Assembly (NCBI GenBank): GCA_018058425.1 | Contig: JAGOZX010000018.1 | Location: forward strand, 1-43,578 | Length of the DNA: 43,578 nucleotides | Direction of reading: 5' to 3' | From: Sebaldella sp. | Lineage (GTDB): Bacteria > Fusobacteriota > Fusobacteriia > Fusobacteriales > Leptotrichiaceae | Shown: in pieces, positions 14,588 to 23,374 of the stretch | Layout of the letters: each line of letters opens with the position of its first letter | Position numbering within the stretch: the first letter of the stretch is position 1 | The notes under the pieces: generated by a model | What the model was told of the DNA's origin: nothing | What the model saw: the letters and a program-made list of their open reading frames with translations, nothing else | Databases searched by the model: none | Made by a program: the position numbers and the translations under genes

Positions 14588-16309
14588 ATGTTATATACTA
14601 TTATAAAGAAAAATTCGTATCAGGATTCAGTGAATTTAATGCTGTTGACTAAGGAGCTTTCTTCCACTGAAGGTATAGAGAAACTTTCCATTATGATGGG
14701 AACACCTGCAAATAAGGAGATATTTGGTAACTCAGGTTTATATACAGAAGAACTGGAAGCAGCCTCACCAAATGATATATGTATAGTAATAGATACAGAA
14801 AACGAAGAAAAAATAGACGAAGTATTAAAAAATATCGATCTTTTCCTAAAAAACCAATCAACAAAGTCAAAAGGTACAAAAATTCCATTAGCTAGAACAT
14901 GGGAAACTGCACTTCAAAAATTACCAGATGCAAACTTAGCGATGATCTCAATACCAGGAGAATATGCAGCTGAGGAATCATTAAAAGCTTTAAATAAAGG
15001 ATTAAACGTATTCTTATTTAGTGACAATGTTTCACTTGAAGATGAGAAAAAAATAAAAACAGTTGCAAAATCAAAAGGTCTTTTAGTAATGGGACCAGAC
15101 TGTGGTACAGGAATAATAGACGGACTGCCATTAGCGTTTGCTAATGTGGTAGAAAAAGGGAACATAGGAATTGTAGGAGCTTCTGGAACAGGAATACAAG
15201 AAGTTTCAACTATAATTTCAAGAAAAGGTTATGGAATTACACAGGCAATAGGTACTGGAGGAAGAGATCTTTCTGCACAAATAGAAGCAATAACAGCATT
15301 AGAAGGATTAAAGTTACTTGCTAAAGATGAAGATACAGATGTTATTGTATTTGTTTCTAAACCACCAGCACCAGAAGTAAGAGATAAAGTTATTGAAACA
15401 TTTAAAACTTTAGGAAAACCAGTAATTGCTAATTTTTTAGGAGATAAGTCAAGAACAGATCATGATAATATTTCTTATACTTGGACTCTTGAAGATACAG
15501 CATTAAAAGCAGTAGAAATTGCTGAAAAATTCAAGGTTTCACCAAAAAATATAATAAAAGAAGTTTTAGAAATAAAAGCTATTGCTGATAATAAAGACCA
15601 AAGAGGAATAAAAGGACTTTATTGTGGAGGAACGCTAGCAGCAGAAGCAGGAATGATAATTAGAGACTACTATAATGTTGAGGACAGTGGAAAGCATGAC
15701 AAGGGTATGATGCTTCATTATAACAGTCATGAAATAATAGATTTAGGGGACGACTTCTATACACAAGGAAAGCCACATCCAATGATTGACCCAAGTACAA
15801 GAGTAGACATGGTTTTTGAAATGGCTAAGAAAAATGAAACTGCTGTTATCTTACTAGACAATGTTATTGGTTATGGTGGTCATGAAGATATGGCAGGTGT
15901 ATTTGCTCCAGTAATTAAAGAGATAAAAGAAGATAAAGCATATAAAGACATTGTATTTATTGCTTCTATAACTGGAACAGAATCTGATCCACAAAAATAT
16001 AGTGAACAAGCTAAAAAGTTAAAAGAAAGTGGAGCAATAGTTTGTGAGAGTAATGCACAGGCAACAAGATTAGCAATGGGAATAATAAAGTGTCTTGAAG
16101 ATAAAGAAATTAATGTTTCTAATTCAGATTCTAAAGAACAATCGGAACAACCAAACTTAATAAATAGTGATCTTGTGGTAGTAAATGTAGGACTTGTAAA
16201 ATTTGCAGAAACTATAAAAAAATATGATGCTAAAGTAATTCAGTATAATTGGGCACCAATAGCTGGCGGAAATAAAAGATTAGCAGAATTACTAGAAAAA
16301 CTTAAATAA
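14588..16309 (+). CDS. allF: AllF (FdrA), oxamate carbamoyltransferase subunit
   Basis: This 573-residue protein is of the FdrA family, built like the alpha subunit of succinyl-CoA synthetase. A nucleotide- or CoA-binding segment NIGIVGASGTGIQE starts at about residue 192. The family hallmark GKPHPMIDPSTR lies near residue 395. In E. coli, FdrA with YlbE and YlbF was reported as the three-subunit oxamate carbamoyltransferase AllFGH, which phosphorolyses carbamoyl-oxamate (oxalurate) to oxamate and carbamoyl phosphate. The next two genes are the partner subunits, in the same order. RBS AAAGGAGTG. The subunit assignment rests on family and order. The true substrate here could be another ureido acid. 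Confidence 0.88.
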   Translation: MLYTIIKKNSYQDSVNLMLLTKELSSTEGIEKLSIMMGTPANKEIFGNSGLYTEELEAASPNDICIVIDTENEEKIDEVLKNIDLFLKNQSTKSKGTKIPLARTWETALQKLPDANLAMISIPGEYAAEESLKALNKGLNVFLFSDNVSLEDEKKIKTVAKSKGLLVMGPDCGTGIIDGLPLAFANVVEKGNIGIVGASGTGIQEVSTIISRKGYGITQAIGTGGRDLSAQIEAITALEGLKLLAKDEDTDVIVFVSKPPAPEVRDKVIETFKTLGKPVIANFLGDKSRTDHDNISYTWTLEDTALKAVEIAEKFKVSPKNIIKEVLEIKAIADNKDQRGIKGLYCGGTLAAEAGMIIRDYYNVEDSGKHDKGMMLHYNSHEIIDLGDDFYTQGKPHPMIDPSTRVDMVFEMAKKNETAVILLDNVIGYGGHEDMAGVFAPVIKEIKEDKAYKDIVFIASITGTESDPQKYSEQAKKLKESGAIVCESNAQATRLAMGIIKCLEDKEINVSNSDSKEQSEQPNLINSDLVVVNVGLVKFAETIKKYDAKVIQYNWAPIAGGNKRLAELLEKLK

Positions 16310-16325
16310 ATAGGAGGAGAAAAAA

Positions 16326-17585
16326 ATGAATTATAAAACAATAGATGAAGCTAATGAGGCAGTAATAGGTAAAATAACAGAAGCACAGCCGTTTTTGATG
16401 GATGTGAGACCTGGAAAGGAAGTAATATCTGAACTAAATGAAAGAGTAATCTTACATGCAGGACCTCCTATGAAATGGGAAGAAATGACAGATCCTATGA
16501 AAGGTTCATGCGTTGGAGCAGTATTATTCGAAGGATGGGCAAATAACGAAGAAGAAGCAAGAAAGATGTTATCTGAAGATGGAGTAAAGTTTTTACCATG
16601 TCATAGTGTAGACGCAGTAGGGCCTATGGGTGGAATAACAACAGGAAATATGCCTTTACTTGTAGTAAAAAACAATGCAAATGGTAAAAAAGCATATTGT
16701 ACAATGAATGAAGGAATAGGAAAAGTATTACGTTTTGGAGCATACAGCCAAGAAGTAGTAGATAGATTAAAATGGATGAAAGATGTACTAGGACCTGCCC
16801 TTTCAAAATCACTAGCTAAAATAGATGGTGGATTAAATATAAATGTTATAGTAGCTAAAGCTTTAACAATGGGAGATGAATTTCACCAAAGAAACATAGC
16901 TGCATCAGCTTTATTCTTAAAAGATATAATGCCATATTTACTAAAGGCTGATATTACTCCTAAAGACTTAGAAGAAGTTACTATATTCTTAGCAGATACT
17001 GATCAATTTTTCTTAAATATAATGATGGCTACTTGTAAAGTAATAATGGATTCAGCAAGAGTAATAGAAGAAGGAAGTATTGTAACAGCTTTAACAAGAA
17101 ATGGTAATGAATTTGGTATAAGAGTCAGTGGATTAGGTGAAGAATGGTTTACAGCACCAGTAAATACTCCAGAAGGATTGTTCTTTACTGGATATAGCCA
17201 AGAAGATGCAAATCCTGATATGGGAGACAGTGCTATAACAGAAACATTTGGAGTAGGTGGAATGGCAATGGTTGCTGCACCAGGAGTAACAAGGTTTATA
17301 GGAGCAGGAGGATTTGAAGATGCTCTAAATATTAGTGAAGAGATGAGAGAAATATGTATTGCTAATAACTCTAACTATGCAATTCCTACATGGGATTTCC
17401 AAGGAACATGTCTTGGAATAGATATACGTAAGGTAGTAGAAACAGGAATAACTCCAGTTATCAATACAGGAATCGCACATAAAAAAGCAGGGATTGGACA
17501 AATTGGAGCAGGAACAGTAAGAGTTCCATTGGAGTGTTTTACTAAGGCTTTAGAAGCTTTAGCAAAAAAATATGGAGTGAGCTAA
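16326..17585 (+). CDS. allG: AllG (DUF1116), oxamate carbamoyltransferase subunit
   Basis: This 419-residue protein is the same length as E. coli YlbE/AllG. It shows family segments DVRPGKEVI, LHAGPPMKWEEM, GWANNEEEA, HSVDAVGPMGG and, near the end, a Gly-rich QIGAGTVRVP. No classical ornithine or aspartate transcarbamylase motif (STRTR) is present, so this carbamoyltransferase is unrelated to that fold. It lies 16 bases after allF, with RBS GGAGGAGAA, and one base before allH. It probably forms the catalytic complex with AllF and AllH. Confidence 0.88.
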   Translation: MNYKTIDEANEAVIGKITEAQPFLMDVRPGKEVISELNERVILHAGPPMKWEEMTDPMKGSCVGAVLFEGWANNEEEARKMLSEDGVKFLPCHSVDAVGPMGGITTGNMPLLVVKNNANGKKAYCTMNEGIGKVLRFGAYSQEVVDRLKWMKDVLGPALSKSLAKIDGGLNINVIVAKALTMGDEFHQRNIAASALFLKDIMPYLLKADITPKDLEEVTIFLADTDQFFLNIMMATCKVIMDSARVIEEGSIVTALTRNGNEFGIRVSGLGEEWFTAPVNTPEGLFFTGYSQEDANPDMGDSAITETFGVGGMAMVAAPGVTRFIGAGGFEDALNISEEMREICIANNSNYAIPTWDFQGTCLGIDIRKVVETGITPVINTGIAHKKAGIGQIGAGTVRVPLECFTKALEALAKKYGVS

Positions 17586-17586
17586 A

Positions 17587-18498
17587 ATGAAAATTATGTA
17601 TTCAGATTCTTATTCAGAAGTCACTCAGGAAATTTTTGAAAAAGAGCATATCGGAAAATTGCACAGCAAGTTTGAAACTAGTATTAATCTAAAGTTTGGT
17701 AACAGACTAGTAAATATAAGTTCAAATCAAACTGTTATGCCTCCGTTTGGAATACAGGTGAGTAGTAAAAGTATAAAAGAAATAATATCTTTAATAGAAG
17801 AAGATGAAGTTATTACTTTTAATAAGAAAGAAAATTTATTATTATTTGAAAAAGAAAATTTGCAATTAAAGTTACTTGAAAAGAAATATACCCCTAAAAT
17901 TACACCGTTAAAAATAGATAAGAAAAATGCAAAGAAAAATATTATGAAAATAATAGATTATGTATTAGAAAATAATCTAGAAAATGGTTTTAGAGTTCAA
18001 AATAAAGAATTTATAAATATAATTTTTGGAAATGAAAAAAGTAACTCAGAATTATCTAAAAGATTTCAAAGTTTAAAAGAACAGATAAAATCAAATAACA
18101 TGGACATACAAGATTATAGATATTTTTTAGGAAGAGGAGAGGGTCTGACTCCAAGTGGAGATGACTTTCTCATTGGAATAATGGCAGTAATGGCTTTTAA
18201 TAATGATAAATCATTAGAAGTTCTAGGAGATAAGTTACTAGTTGATATAGAGAAGATGACAACAGATATATCATGTGAATACTTATACTATGCTAGATTT
18301 AATAACTTTAGTTTAAATATTATAAAGTTTTGCAAAAAACTATTTACTTATAAATATGATGAAATAAAGAATCAAAATGAATTATACAGCAGTTATCTTA
18401 GATTAATAGAAAATGGTCATACATCAGGTATAGATACTTTATTAGGGATTTTACTCTATAGTAGTGCAGCCTTTGATGAGAATATAAATGAATTATAA
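17587..18498 (+). CDS. allH: AllH (DUF2877), oxamate carbamoyltransferase subunit
   Basis: This 303-residue protein is a little longer than E. coli YlbF/AllH. The family signature is the Gly-rich LGRGEGLTPSGDDFLIG at about residues 183-199, followed by a helical C-terminal domain with SGIDTLLGILL. It starts one base after the allG stop, so the two are translationally coupled. It is the third subunit of the AllFGH complex. The phosphate- or substrate-binding role of the Gly-rich loop is an inference. Confidence 0.85.
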   Translation: MKIMYSDSYSEVTQEIFEKEHIGKLHSKFETSINLKFGNRLVNISSNQTVMPPFGIQVSSKSIKEIISLIEEDEVITFNKKENLLLFEKENLQLKLLEKKYTPKITPLKIDKKNAKKNIMKIIDYVLENNLENGFRVQNKEFINIIFGNEKSNSELSKRFQSLKEQIKSNNMDIQDYRYFLGRGEGLTPSGDDFLIGIMAVMAFNNDKSLEVLGDKLLVDIEKMTTDISCEYLYYARFNNFSLNIIKFCKKLFTYKYDEIKNQNELYSSYLRLIENGHTSGIDTLLGILLYSSAAFDENINEL

Positions 18499-18518
18499 CA
18501 ATTAAGAGAGGACTTAAA

Positions 18519-19457
18519 ATGAAAAACAAAATTGTAATCGCACTTGGAGGAAATGCTTTCGGAGAAACTCCAGAAGAGCAGCTAGAGGCAGTAAAGAAAA
18601 CAGCTAAGCCAATAGTAGATTTAATAGAAGAGGGAAACGAACTTATTATAACACATGGAAATGGCCCTCAAGTAGGCATGATAAATACAGCGCTAGGAAA
18701 GGCTGCTGAAATGGATGAAAAAATTCCAGATATAAATTTTCCAGAGTGTGGAGCGATGAGTCAAGGTTATATTGGATATCACTTACAAAATGCAATAAGA
18801 GAAGAATTGCGAAATAGAAACATAAATAAGTCTGTAGCTAGTATTATAACACAGGTAGTAGTGAATAAAGATGATAAAGCTTTTAAAAACCCAACTAAAC
18901 CAATAGGAATATTTTATACATTAGAAGAAGCAGAAAAATTAAAAAAAGAAAAGGGCTTTACAATGATAGAAGATTCAGGAAGAGGATACAGAAGAGTAGT
19001 GCCATCTCCAATGCCTAAAAGAATCGTAGAGACAGAAATAATAAAGGCAATATTGGAAAAAGGACATGTGGTAATAACAGTTGGCGGTGGAGGAGTTCCA
19101 GTGATTGAAAATGGTAATCATCTGGAGGGAGTTTCCGCAGTTATAGATAAAGATTTTGCAAGTGAAAAAGTAGCAGAAATACTTGGAGCTGATTATTTGA
19201 TTATACTAACAGCAGTAGAAAAAGTAGCAGTTAATTATGGAAAACCTGATCAGAAATGGTTAGATAAGATAACAGTAGAAGAAGCCGAGCAGTACATGAA
19301 AGAAGGTCATTTTGCACCAGGATCAATGCTTCCTAAAGTAGAAGCAGCTGTAAAATTTGTAAAAAGTAATCCTGATAAAAAAGCATTAATAACTTCATTG
19401 GAAAAAGCAAAAGATGGAATTAATGGTTTAACAGGAACAGTAATAGTAGGTAAGTAA
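18519..19457 (+). CDS. allK: Carbamate kinase (AllK type)
   Basis: This 312-residue amino-acid-kinase-fold enzyme has the N-terminal ALGGNAFG and the carbamate kinase segment THGNGPQVGMI at about residues 48-58. VTVGGGGVPV follows near residue 190, and the substrate loop HFAPGSMLPKVEAA near residue 270. It converts carbamoyl phosphate and ADP to ATP, CO2 and ammonia, the energy-yielding step behind AllFGH. The gap to allH is 20 bases, with RBS AGAGAGG. The same four-gene order occurs in E. coli allantoin fermentation (fdrA-ylbE-ylbF-ybcF). Confidence 0.93.
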   Translation: MKNKIVIALGGNAFGETPEEQLEAVKKTAKPIVDLIEEGNELIITHGNGPQVGMINTALGKAAEMDEKIPDINFPECGAMSQGYIGYHLQNAIREELRNRNINKSVASIITQVVVNKDDKAFKNPTKPIGIFYTLEEAEKLKKEKGFTMIEDSGRGYRRVVPSPMPKRIVETEIIKAILEKGHVVITVGGGGVPVIENGNHLEGVSAVIDKDFASEKVAEILGADYLIILTAVEKVAVNYGKPDQKWLDKITVEEAEQYMKEGHFAPGSMLPKVEAAVKFVKSNPDKKALITSLEKAKDGINGLTGTVIVGK

Positions 19458-19497
19458 TACATTTAAAAAAAATAATATTTAATCAGGAGGAAGAAAA

Positions 19498-20850
19498 ATG
19501 GCTAAGAAGTGTTCAATGATGATCAAAATAATGTTCATGATGTTAATTATGTCAGGAATATCGTTTTCGGAAGAGGTAGCAAAAGTAATAAAAAAACCAG
19601 AGGGAATAATGGCATTTGTGGTAGTTATCCCGTTAATAATAATAGTATTCATGCTTTATAAAAAGTTTGATATGTTAGTAGCAGGTTTTGTAGGTGGAAT
19701 TTTAGCAATGATAATTGGTAAAATATCATTAGGAGATGCAAATGGTATCTTATTAAAATCAATTCCAGCAATGTTAACTATAACAGTACCTATTATAAAT
19801 TCAGCTTTAGCAATGGCAGTATTTAAATCAGGTGGCTATACATCAGCTTTATCACTTGTAAAAAGAGGAATAAGAGGAAAAGTAGAGTATTTAGCAGCAT
19901 TTATAGTAATATTACAGGCAGCAGCTACATATATGTCAGGTATAGGTGGAGGAAGTGCAATGGTAATAGCTCCATTAGCCTTTGCTGCATTAGGTGCAAT
20001 ACCAGAATTAATAGCTGCAATGTCAATAGCAGCAGCGGTGTGTTTTACTACTTCACCAGCTTCGTTAGAGTCAAGTATAGTTTCAAAATTAAGTAATACA
20101 CCAGTAGCAGAATATGTTTCAATAATGAAGATATTTGCTCTAGTATTTACAATATTAGCAATTGCCTTAGCATATTATGGAGCTAAAAAAAGAAAAGTAA
20201 TTTTCTCAGAAGACCATGAAGATGAGTATGCAGGAAAAACAAATAAAGAATTATTTATAATGACAATACCAACAATATTCTTATTATCAGCAGTTATATT
20301 TGGTCCATTTGTAAATAAATTGGTAGGAATGCCTTTAATTTCTCCATTAGTTTATTCAATAATAACAATTGCCTTAATAGCAATATGTACAAAACTAACT
20401 TTAGGAGAATCATCAAGTTCAATGGTAGAAGGATCAAACTATATTTTAGTTAGATTATTTAGTGTTGGTATATTCTTAACTTTCATAAATATAATTGGTG
20501 AAACAGGAGCATTCTCAGCTATTGTAAGTGTTGCAGAAATAGCACCTAAAAGCTTAGTCGTGCCAGTAGCAGTATTAGCAGGGTTTTTAGTAGGAGTACC
20601 AGCAGGAGCATATGTGGGATCCATACTAATGTTAGTAATACCAATTGCAGTATCATTAGGGTTTTCTCCAATGGAACTTGGATTCGTAGCTATTGGTGTA
20701 GGTTTAGGAAGTCAAATGAGTTTTGTTAATATAACAATGCAAGCTTTATCATCAGGATTTAGAATACCAATCTTAGATGTAGTAAAAGGGAACTCAAAAT
20801 GGATCTTAGGAAGTTTAGGAATATTACTTGTAATTTCTTACTTTGTATAA
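19498..20850 (+). CDS. Ion-transporter-superfamily permease, probable ureido compound or organic anion uptake
   Basis: This 450-residue membrane protein has about 10-11 hydrophobic segments spread over its length. Repeated GGG- and Ser/Thr-rich loops (SGIGGGSAMV, TTSPASLESS) resemble the CitMHS/GntP-like ion transporter superfamily, but I cannot name the family with confidence. The first 25 residues (MIKIMFMMLIMSGISFSEEV) look like a cleavable signal peptide, unusual for such a permease. If it is not cleaved, it is an extra membrane segment. Placed between carbamate kinase and the amidohydrolase, it most likely imports the operon substrate or exports the oxamate-like product. Confidence 0.7.
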   Translation: MAKKCSMMIKIMFMMLIMSGISFSEEVAKVIKKPEGIMAFVVVIPLIIIVFMLYKKFDMLVAGFVGGILAMIIGKISLGDANGILLKSIPAMLTITVPIINSALAMAVFKSGGYTSALSLVKRGIRGKVEYLAAFIVILQAAATYMSGIGGGSAMVIAPLAFAALGAIPELIAAMSIAAAVCFTTSPASLESSIVSKLSNTPVAEYVSIMKIFALVFTILAIALAYYGAKKRKVIFSEDHEDEYAGKTNKELFIMTIPTIFLLSAVIFGPFVNKLVGMPLISPLVYSIITIALIAICTKLTLGESSSSMVEGSNYILVRLFSVGIFLTFINIIGETGAFSAIVSVAEIAPKSLVVPVAVLAGFLVGVPAGAYVGSILMLVIPIAVSLGFSPMELGFVAIGVGLGSQMSFVNITMQALSSGFRIPILDVVKGNSKWILGSLGILLVISYFV

Positions 20851-20893
20851 TTAGAAAATGCTATAATAGATAAAATAAATTAGGAGGAAAATT

Positions 20894-22123
20894 ATGGATA
20901 TAATAATTAGAAATGCTAGAATTTCAGATGCAGAAGATTTAAAAGATGTTGCTATTAAAGATGGAAAGATAATAAAAATAGAAGCTAATATAGCTGATAA
21001 GGCTGAAAAAGAGATAAATGCTGATGGAAGAGTACTAATCCCTGGATTAGTAGAGAGTCATATTCATTTAGATAAAGCTCTAATAGCTGATAGACGTCCT
21101 AATAAGTCAGGAACTCTTGCAGAGGCTATAAAAGCAACTGCTGAATTAAAACCAACATTTACAAAAGAAGATATAGAAGATAGAGCTACAAGAACTTTAA
21201 TGATGTTGATTCAACATGGAATTACACATGTAAGAACTCATTCAGAATTTGACCCAAGTCAAGGATTTACAGGTTTTGAAACTATATTAAAGTTAAAAGA
21301 AAAGTTTAAAAATCAAGTAGATATGCAAGTAGTGGCATTCCCGCAAGAAGGAATTTTCAAAACTCCGGGAACTGAAAAAATGATGTATGAAGCTATGGAG
21401 ATGGGTGCTGATGCTGTAGGTGGAATTCCTTACAATGATGCTCCAGCAAATGAACATATAGACTTAATATTTGAAATAGCTAAAAAGTATAATAAACCTT
21501 TAGACTTTCATCAAGATTTTAAAGATGGAAATGAAGGAATGACAATAGAATATTTATGTGAAAAAACTATAAAAGAAGGATTTATTGGAAGAGTATCAGT
21601 AGGTCATCTGACTAGTTTAGGATCAGTAGATAAAGAGAGATTAAAGCCTATTATTGAATTAATGAGAAAGGCCCAAATAAACGTAATGAGTCTTCCAGCA
21701 ACAGACTTACATTTAGGTGGAAGAAATGATGAGTTTAATGTAAGACGTGGATTAACTCCAATTAGAGCCTTAAGAGATGGAGGCGTAAATGTTTGTATAA
21801 GTACAAATAATATTAGAAATGCTTTCACACCTTATGGAAATGGAGATATTATGCAAACAGCAATGTTAGCAATACCAGTAGGTCATTTAGGTGGAGCAGA
21901 TGATATAGAAACAGTTCTTCCAATGATAACTACAAATCCTGCTAAAGCAATAGGTGCAAAAGATTATGGATTAGAAGTTGGAAAAAATGCTGATTTAGTA
22001 TTATTAGACACTAAGAAAGTAAAAGATGCAATTATTGATATACCAGAAAGACTTTATGTGATAAAAAGCGGGAAAATAACAGTAGAAACAGAGAAGAAAG
22101 TTAAATATAATTTTTCAATCTAA
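20894..22123 (+). CDS. Cytosine-deaminase-like amidohydrolase with a substituted catalytic Asp
   Basis: This 409-residue protein of the CodA-like branch of the amidohydrolase superfamily retains the metal ligands His56 and His58 (HIHLDK), His206 (DFHQDF) and His238 (VGHLTSL). The place of the catalytic Asp (CodA Asp313, usually in SDNIRDPF) reads STNNIRNAF, so Asn305 replaces it. This may define a subfamily with altered chemistry. In context it probably opens or hydrolyses a cyclic ureide or amide that feeds the carbamoyltransferase. RBS TTAGGAGGAAA. It is the last gene of the operon, before a shared terminator. Confidence 0.85.
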   Translation: MDIIIRNARISDAEDLKDVAIKDGKIIKIEANIADKAEKEINADGRVLIPGLVESHIHLDKALIADRRPNKSGTLAEAIKATAELKPTFTKEDIEDRATRTLMMLIQHGITHVRTHSEFDPSQGFTGFETILKLKEKFKNQVDMQVVAFPQEGIFKTPGTEKMMYEAMEMGADAVGGIPYNDAPANEHIDLIFEIAKKYNKPLDFHQDFKDGNEGMTIEYLCEKTIKEGFIGRVSVGHLTSLGSVDKERLKPIIELMRKAQINVMSLPATDLHLGGRNDEFNVRRGLTPIRALRDGGVNVCISTNNIRNAFTPYGNGDIMQTAMLAIPVGHLGGADDIETVLPMITTNPAKAIGAKDYGLEVGKNADLVLLDTKKVKDAIIDIPERLYVIKSGKITVETEKKVKYNFSI

Positions 22124-22147
22124 TTAACAAACCTTTTAAATAAATAT

Positions 22148-22191
22148 AAATTGTCCAAAAAAGATTTAATTATCTGATTTGGACAATTTTT
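22148..22191. terminator. Bidirectional terminator between the amidohydrolase and second GntR genes
   Basis: AAATTGTCCAAA (22148-22159) and TTTGGACAATTT (22178-22189) form a 12-bp stem with A and T runs on the outside, serving both converging genes. Confidence 0.85.
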
Positions 22192-22217
22192 GGCTTAAAT
22201 TGAATAATAAATGTTAC

Positions 22218-22865
22218 TTAGATCTTTAGATTGTCTAAGTTAGAGAAAAAGTCACCTTGGGCATTTTCTATGTGAATTTCGCATAGATTCTTTATTTTTT
22301 CTATAGACTTTTCTTCCATGATGGCATCGATTATTTTTATACTCTCACCAATTCCCTCTAATCTTCTGTGATCCTCTTTATATAAAGATTTTCTGATTCT
22401 ATGTAAATGATTATAAACTACATTCATTTGATTAGTAAGATATAAATTATTACAGTTATTAGTAAAAAAATATCTAAAAGATTCGTAAACAGTATCAAAG
22501 GTTTCGGTATCTAAATTCTTTATTTTTGAAATATCTAAAAATTCTTTTTTTAAGTTTAACATATTTTTTAATAATAGTTTTCTCTCCATAGACTGTACCG
22601 TTAGTTCAACTAAGACAGGTTCTAATTTCATACGGGCTTGGAAAATATCTTTTATTAGTTTTAGATTTACCTCTTTTACATAGATACCTCTCCTAGGGAA
22701 AATCTGTACATGGTTTTCTAATTCTAACCGAAGTAAGGCTTCTTTAATAGGAGTAGTACTCATGTTGAGTTCTTTAGCTATACTTCTTTCATTAAGAATT
22801 TCATTAGGTGAAATCTTATTGTTTATTATTTTTTCTTTTAGGTAATTATATGCTTCAAGTTTCAT
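22218..22865 (-). CDS. GntR/FCD transcriptional regulator (second paralogue)
   Basis: This 215-residue protein has the same plan as the regulator at 13644-14303. The winged helix holds NERSIAKELNMSTTPIKEAL at about residues 26-45, followed by an FCD domain with IFQARMKLEPV. It converges on the 3' end of the allFGHK operon. Having two paralogous regulators flanking one operon, with matching promoter operators, suggests a duplicated control circuit. They may sense different metabolites or form heterodimers. Its RBS is weaker and its promoter is near consensus. Confidence 0.88.
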   Translation of the reverse strand: MKLEAYNYLKEKIINNKISPNEILNERSIAKELNMSTTPIKEALLRLELENHVQIFPRRGIYVKEVNLKLIKDIFQARMKLEPVLVELTVQSMERKLLLKNMLNLKKEFLDISKIKNLDTETFDTVYESFRYFFTNNCNNLYLTNQMNVVYNHLHRIRKSLYKEDHRRLEGIGESIKIIDAIMEEKSIEKIKNLCEIHIENAQGDFFSNLDNLKI

Positions 22866-22909
22866 TTCATGTTCCTCATTTCCAAAAAAGTTGACAATAT
22901 CTTATTTAA

Positions 22910-22937
22910 ATTATACAAAATAATCTTATTTTGTCAA
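22910..22937 (-). promoter_or_regulatory. Strong promoter with palindromic operator of the second GntR gene
   Basis: On the minus strand, TTGACA (22937-22932) and TATAAT (22915-22910) are 16 bases apart. Bases 22915-22934 form ACAAAATAA-N2-TTATTTTGT, a perfect 9-bp inverted repeat filling the spacer, an ideal repressor site. Confidence 0.8.
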
Positions 22938-22949
22938 TGAAAATCTTTT

Positions 22950-23030
22950 GGGAGGGGTATTTCAGACTCTTTTTTAGTATATTTTAGTTGTAAATTTATT
23001 TTAATGGGGGGAATGATTTGTCAGGGGGGG
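22950..23030 (+). other. G-run stretch in AT-rich intergenic DNA
   Basis: Runs GGGAGGGG (22950-22957), GGGGGG (23006-23011) and GGGGGGG (23024-23030) stand out in this AT-rich DNA. The gap 22866-23374 otherwise holds a promoter, two REP-like copies and no gene I can support. Confidence 0.4.
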
Positions 23031-23112
23031 CAATTTTTGTTTTTATCATACTGAAAAGCTTAGTTGCATGAGGATTGGGAATGTTTAGATGAGTAAGTGT
23101 GTAATAAAAATA

Positions 23113-23144
23113 GATTCTCACGTCGCAAGCTCCTCAGAATGACA
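23113..23144 (+). repeat. REP-like element copy 2
   Basis: Identical over 32 bases to copy 1. It forms an inverted pair with copy 3, 152 bases downstream. Confidence 0.75.
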
Positions 23145-23296
23145 GGATGGAAGGCTTTGTTTTTAATGATTAAAAATACTTAATTAATTACAAGAGTTTC
23201 AAAAAGTAACAATAATACAAAGAAAAATATCAAGGTTCAGTGAAAAGTTGAAAAGTGGACAAAAATCACTCGAAGGCAATCAAGAGCCCACCAATC

Positions 23297-23330
23297 TGTC
23301 ATCCTGAGAAGCGAAGCGCCGTGAGGATCT
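23297..23330 (-). repeat. REP-like element copy 3 (inverted)
   Basis: The copy runs from TGTCATCCTGAG to GTGAGGATCT, the reverse orientation of copy 2 with a divergent core containing GCGAAGCG. Confidence 0.7.
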
Positions 23331-23374
23331 CAAACACGCTAGATTTTAGAACTATTAATAAATAATAGCACCCC

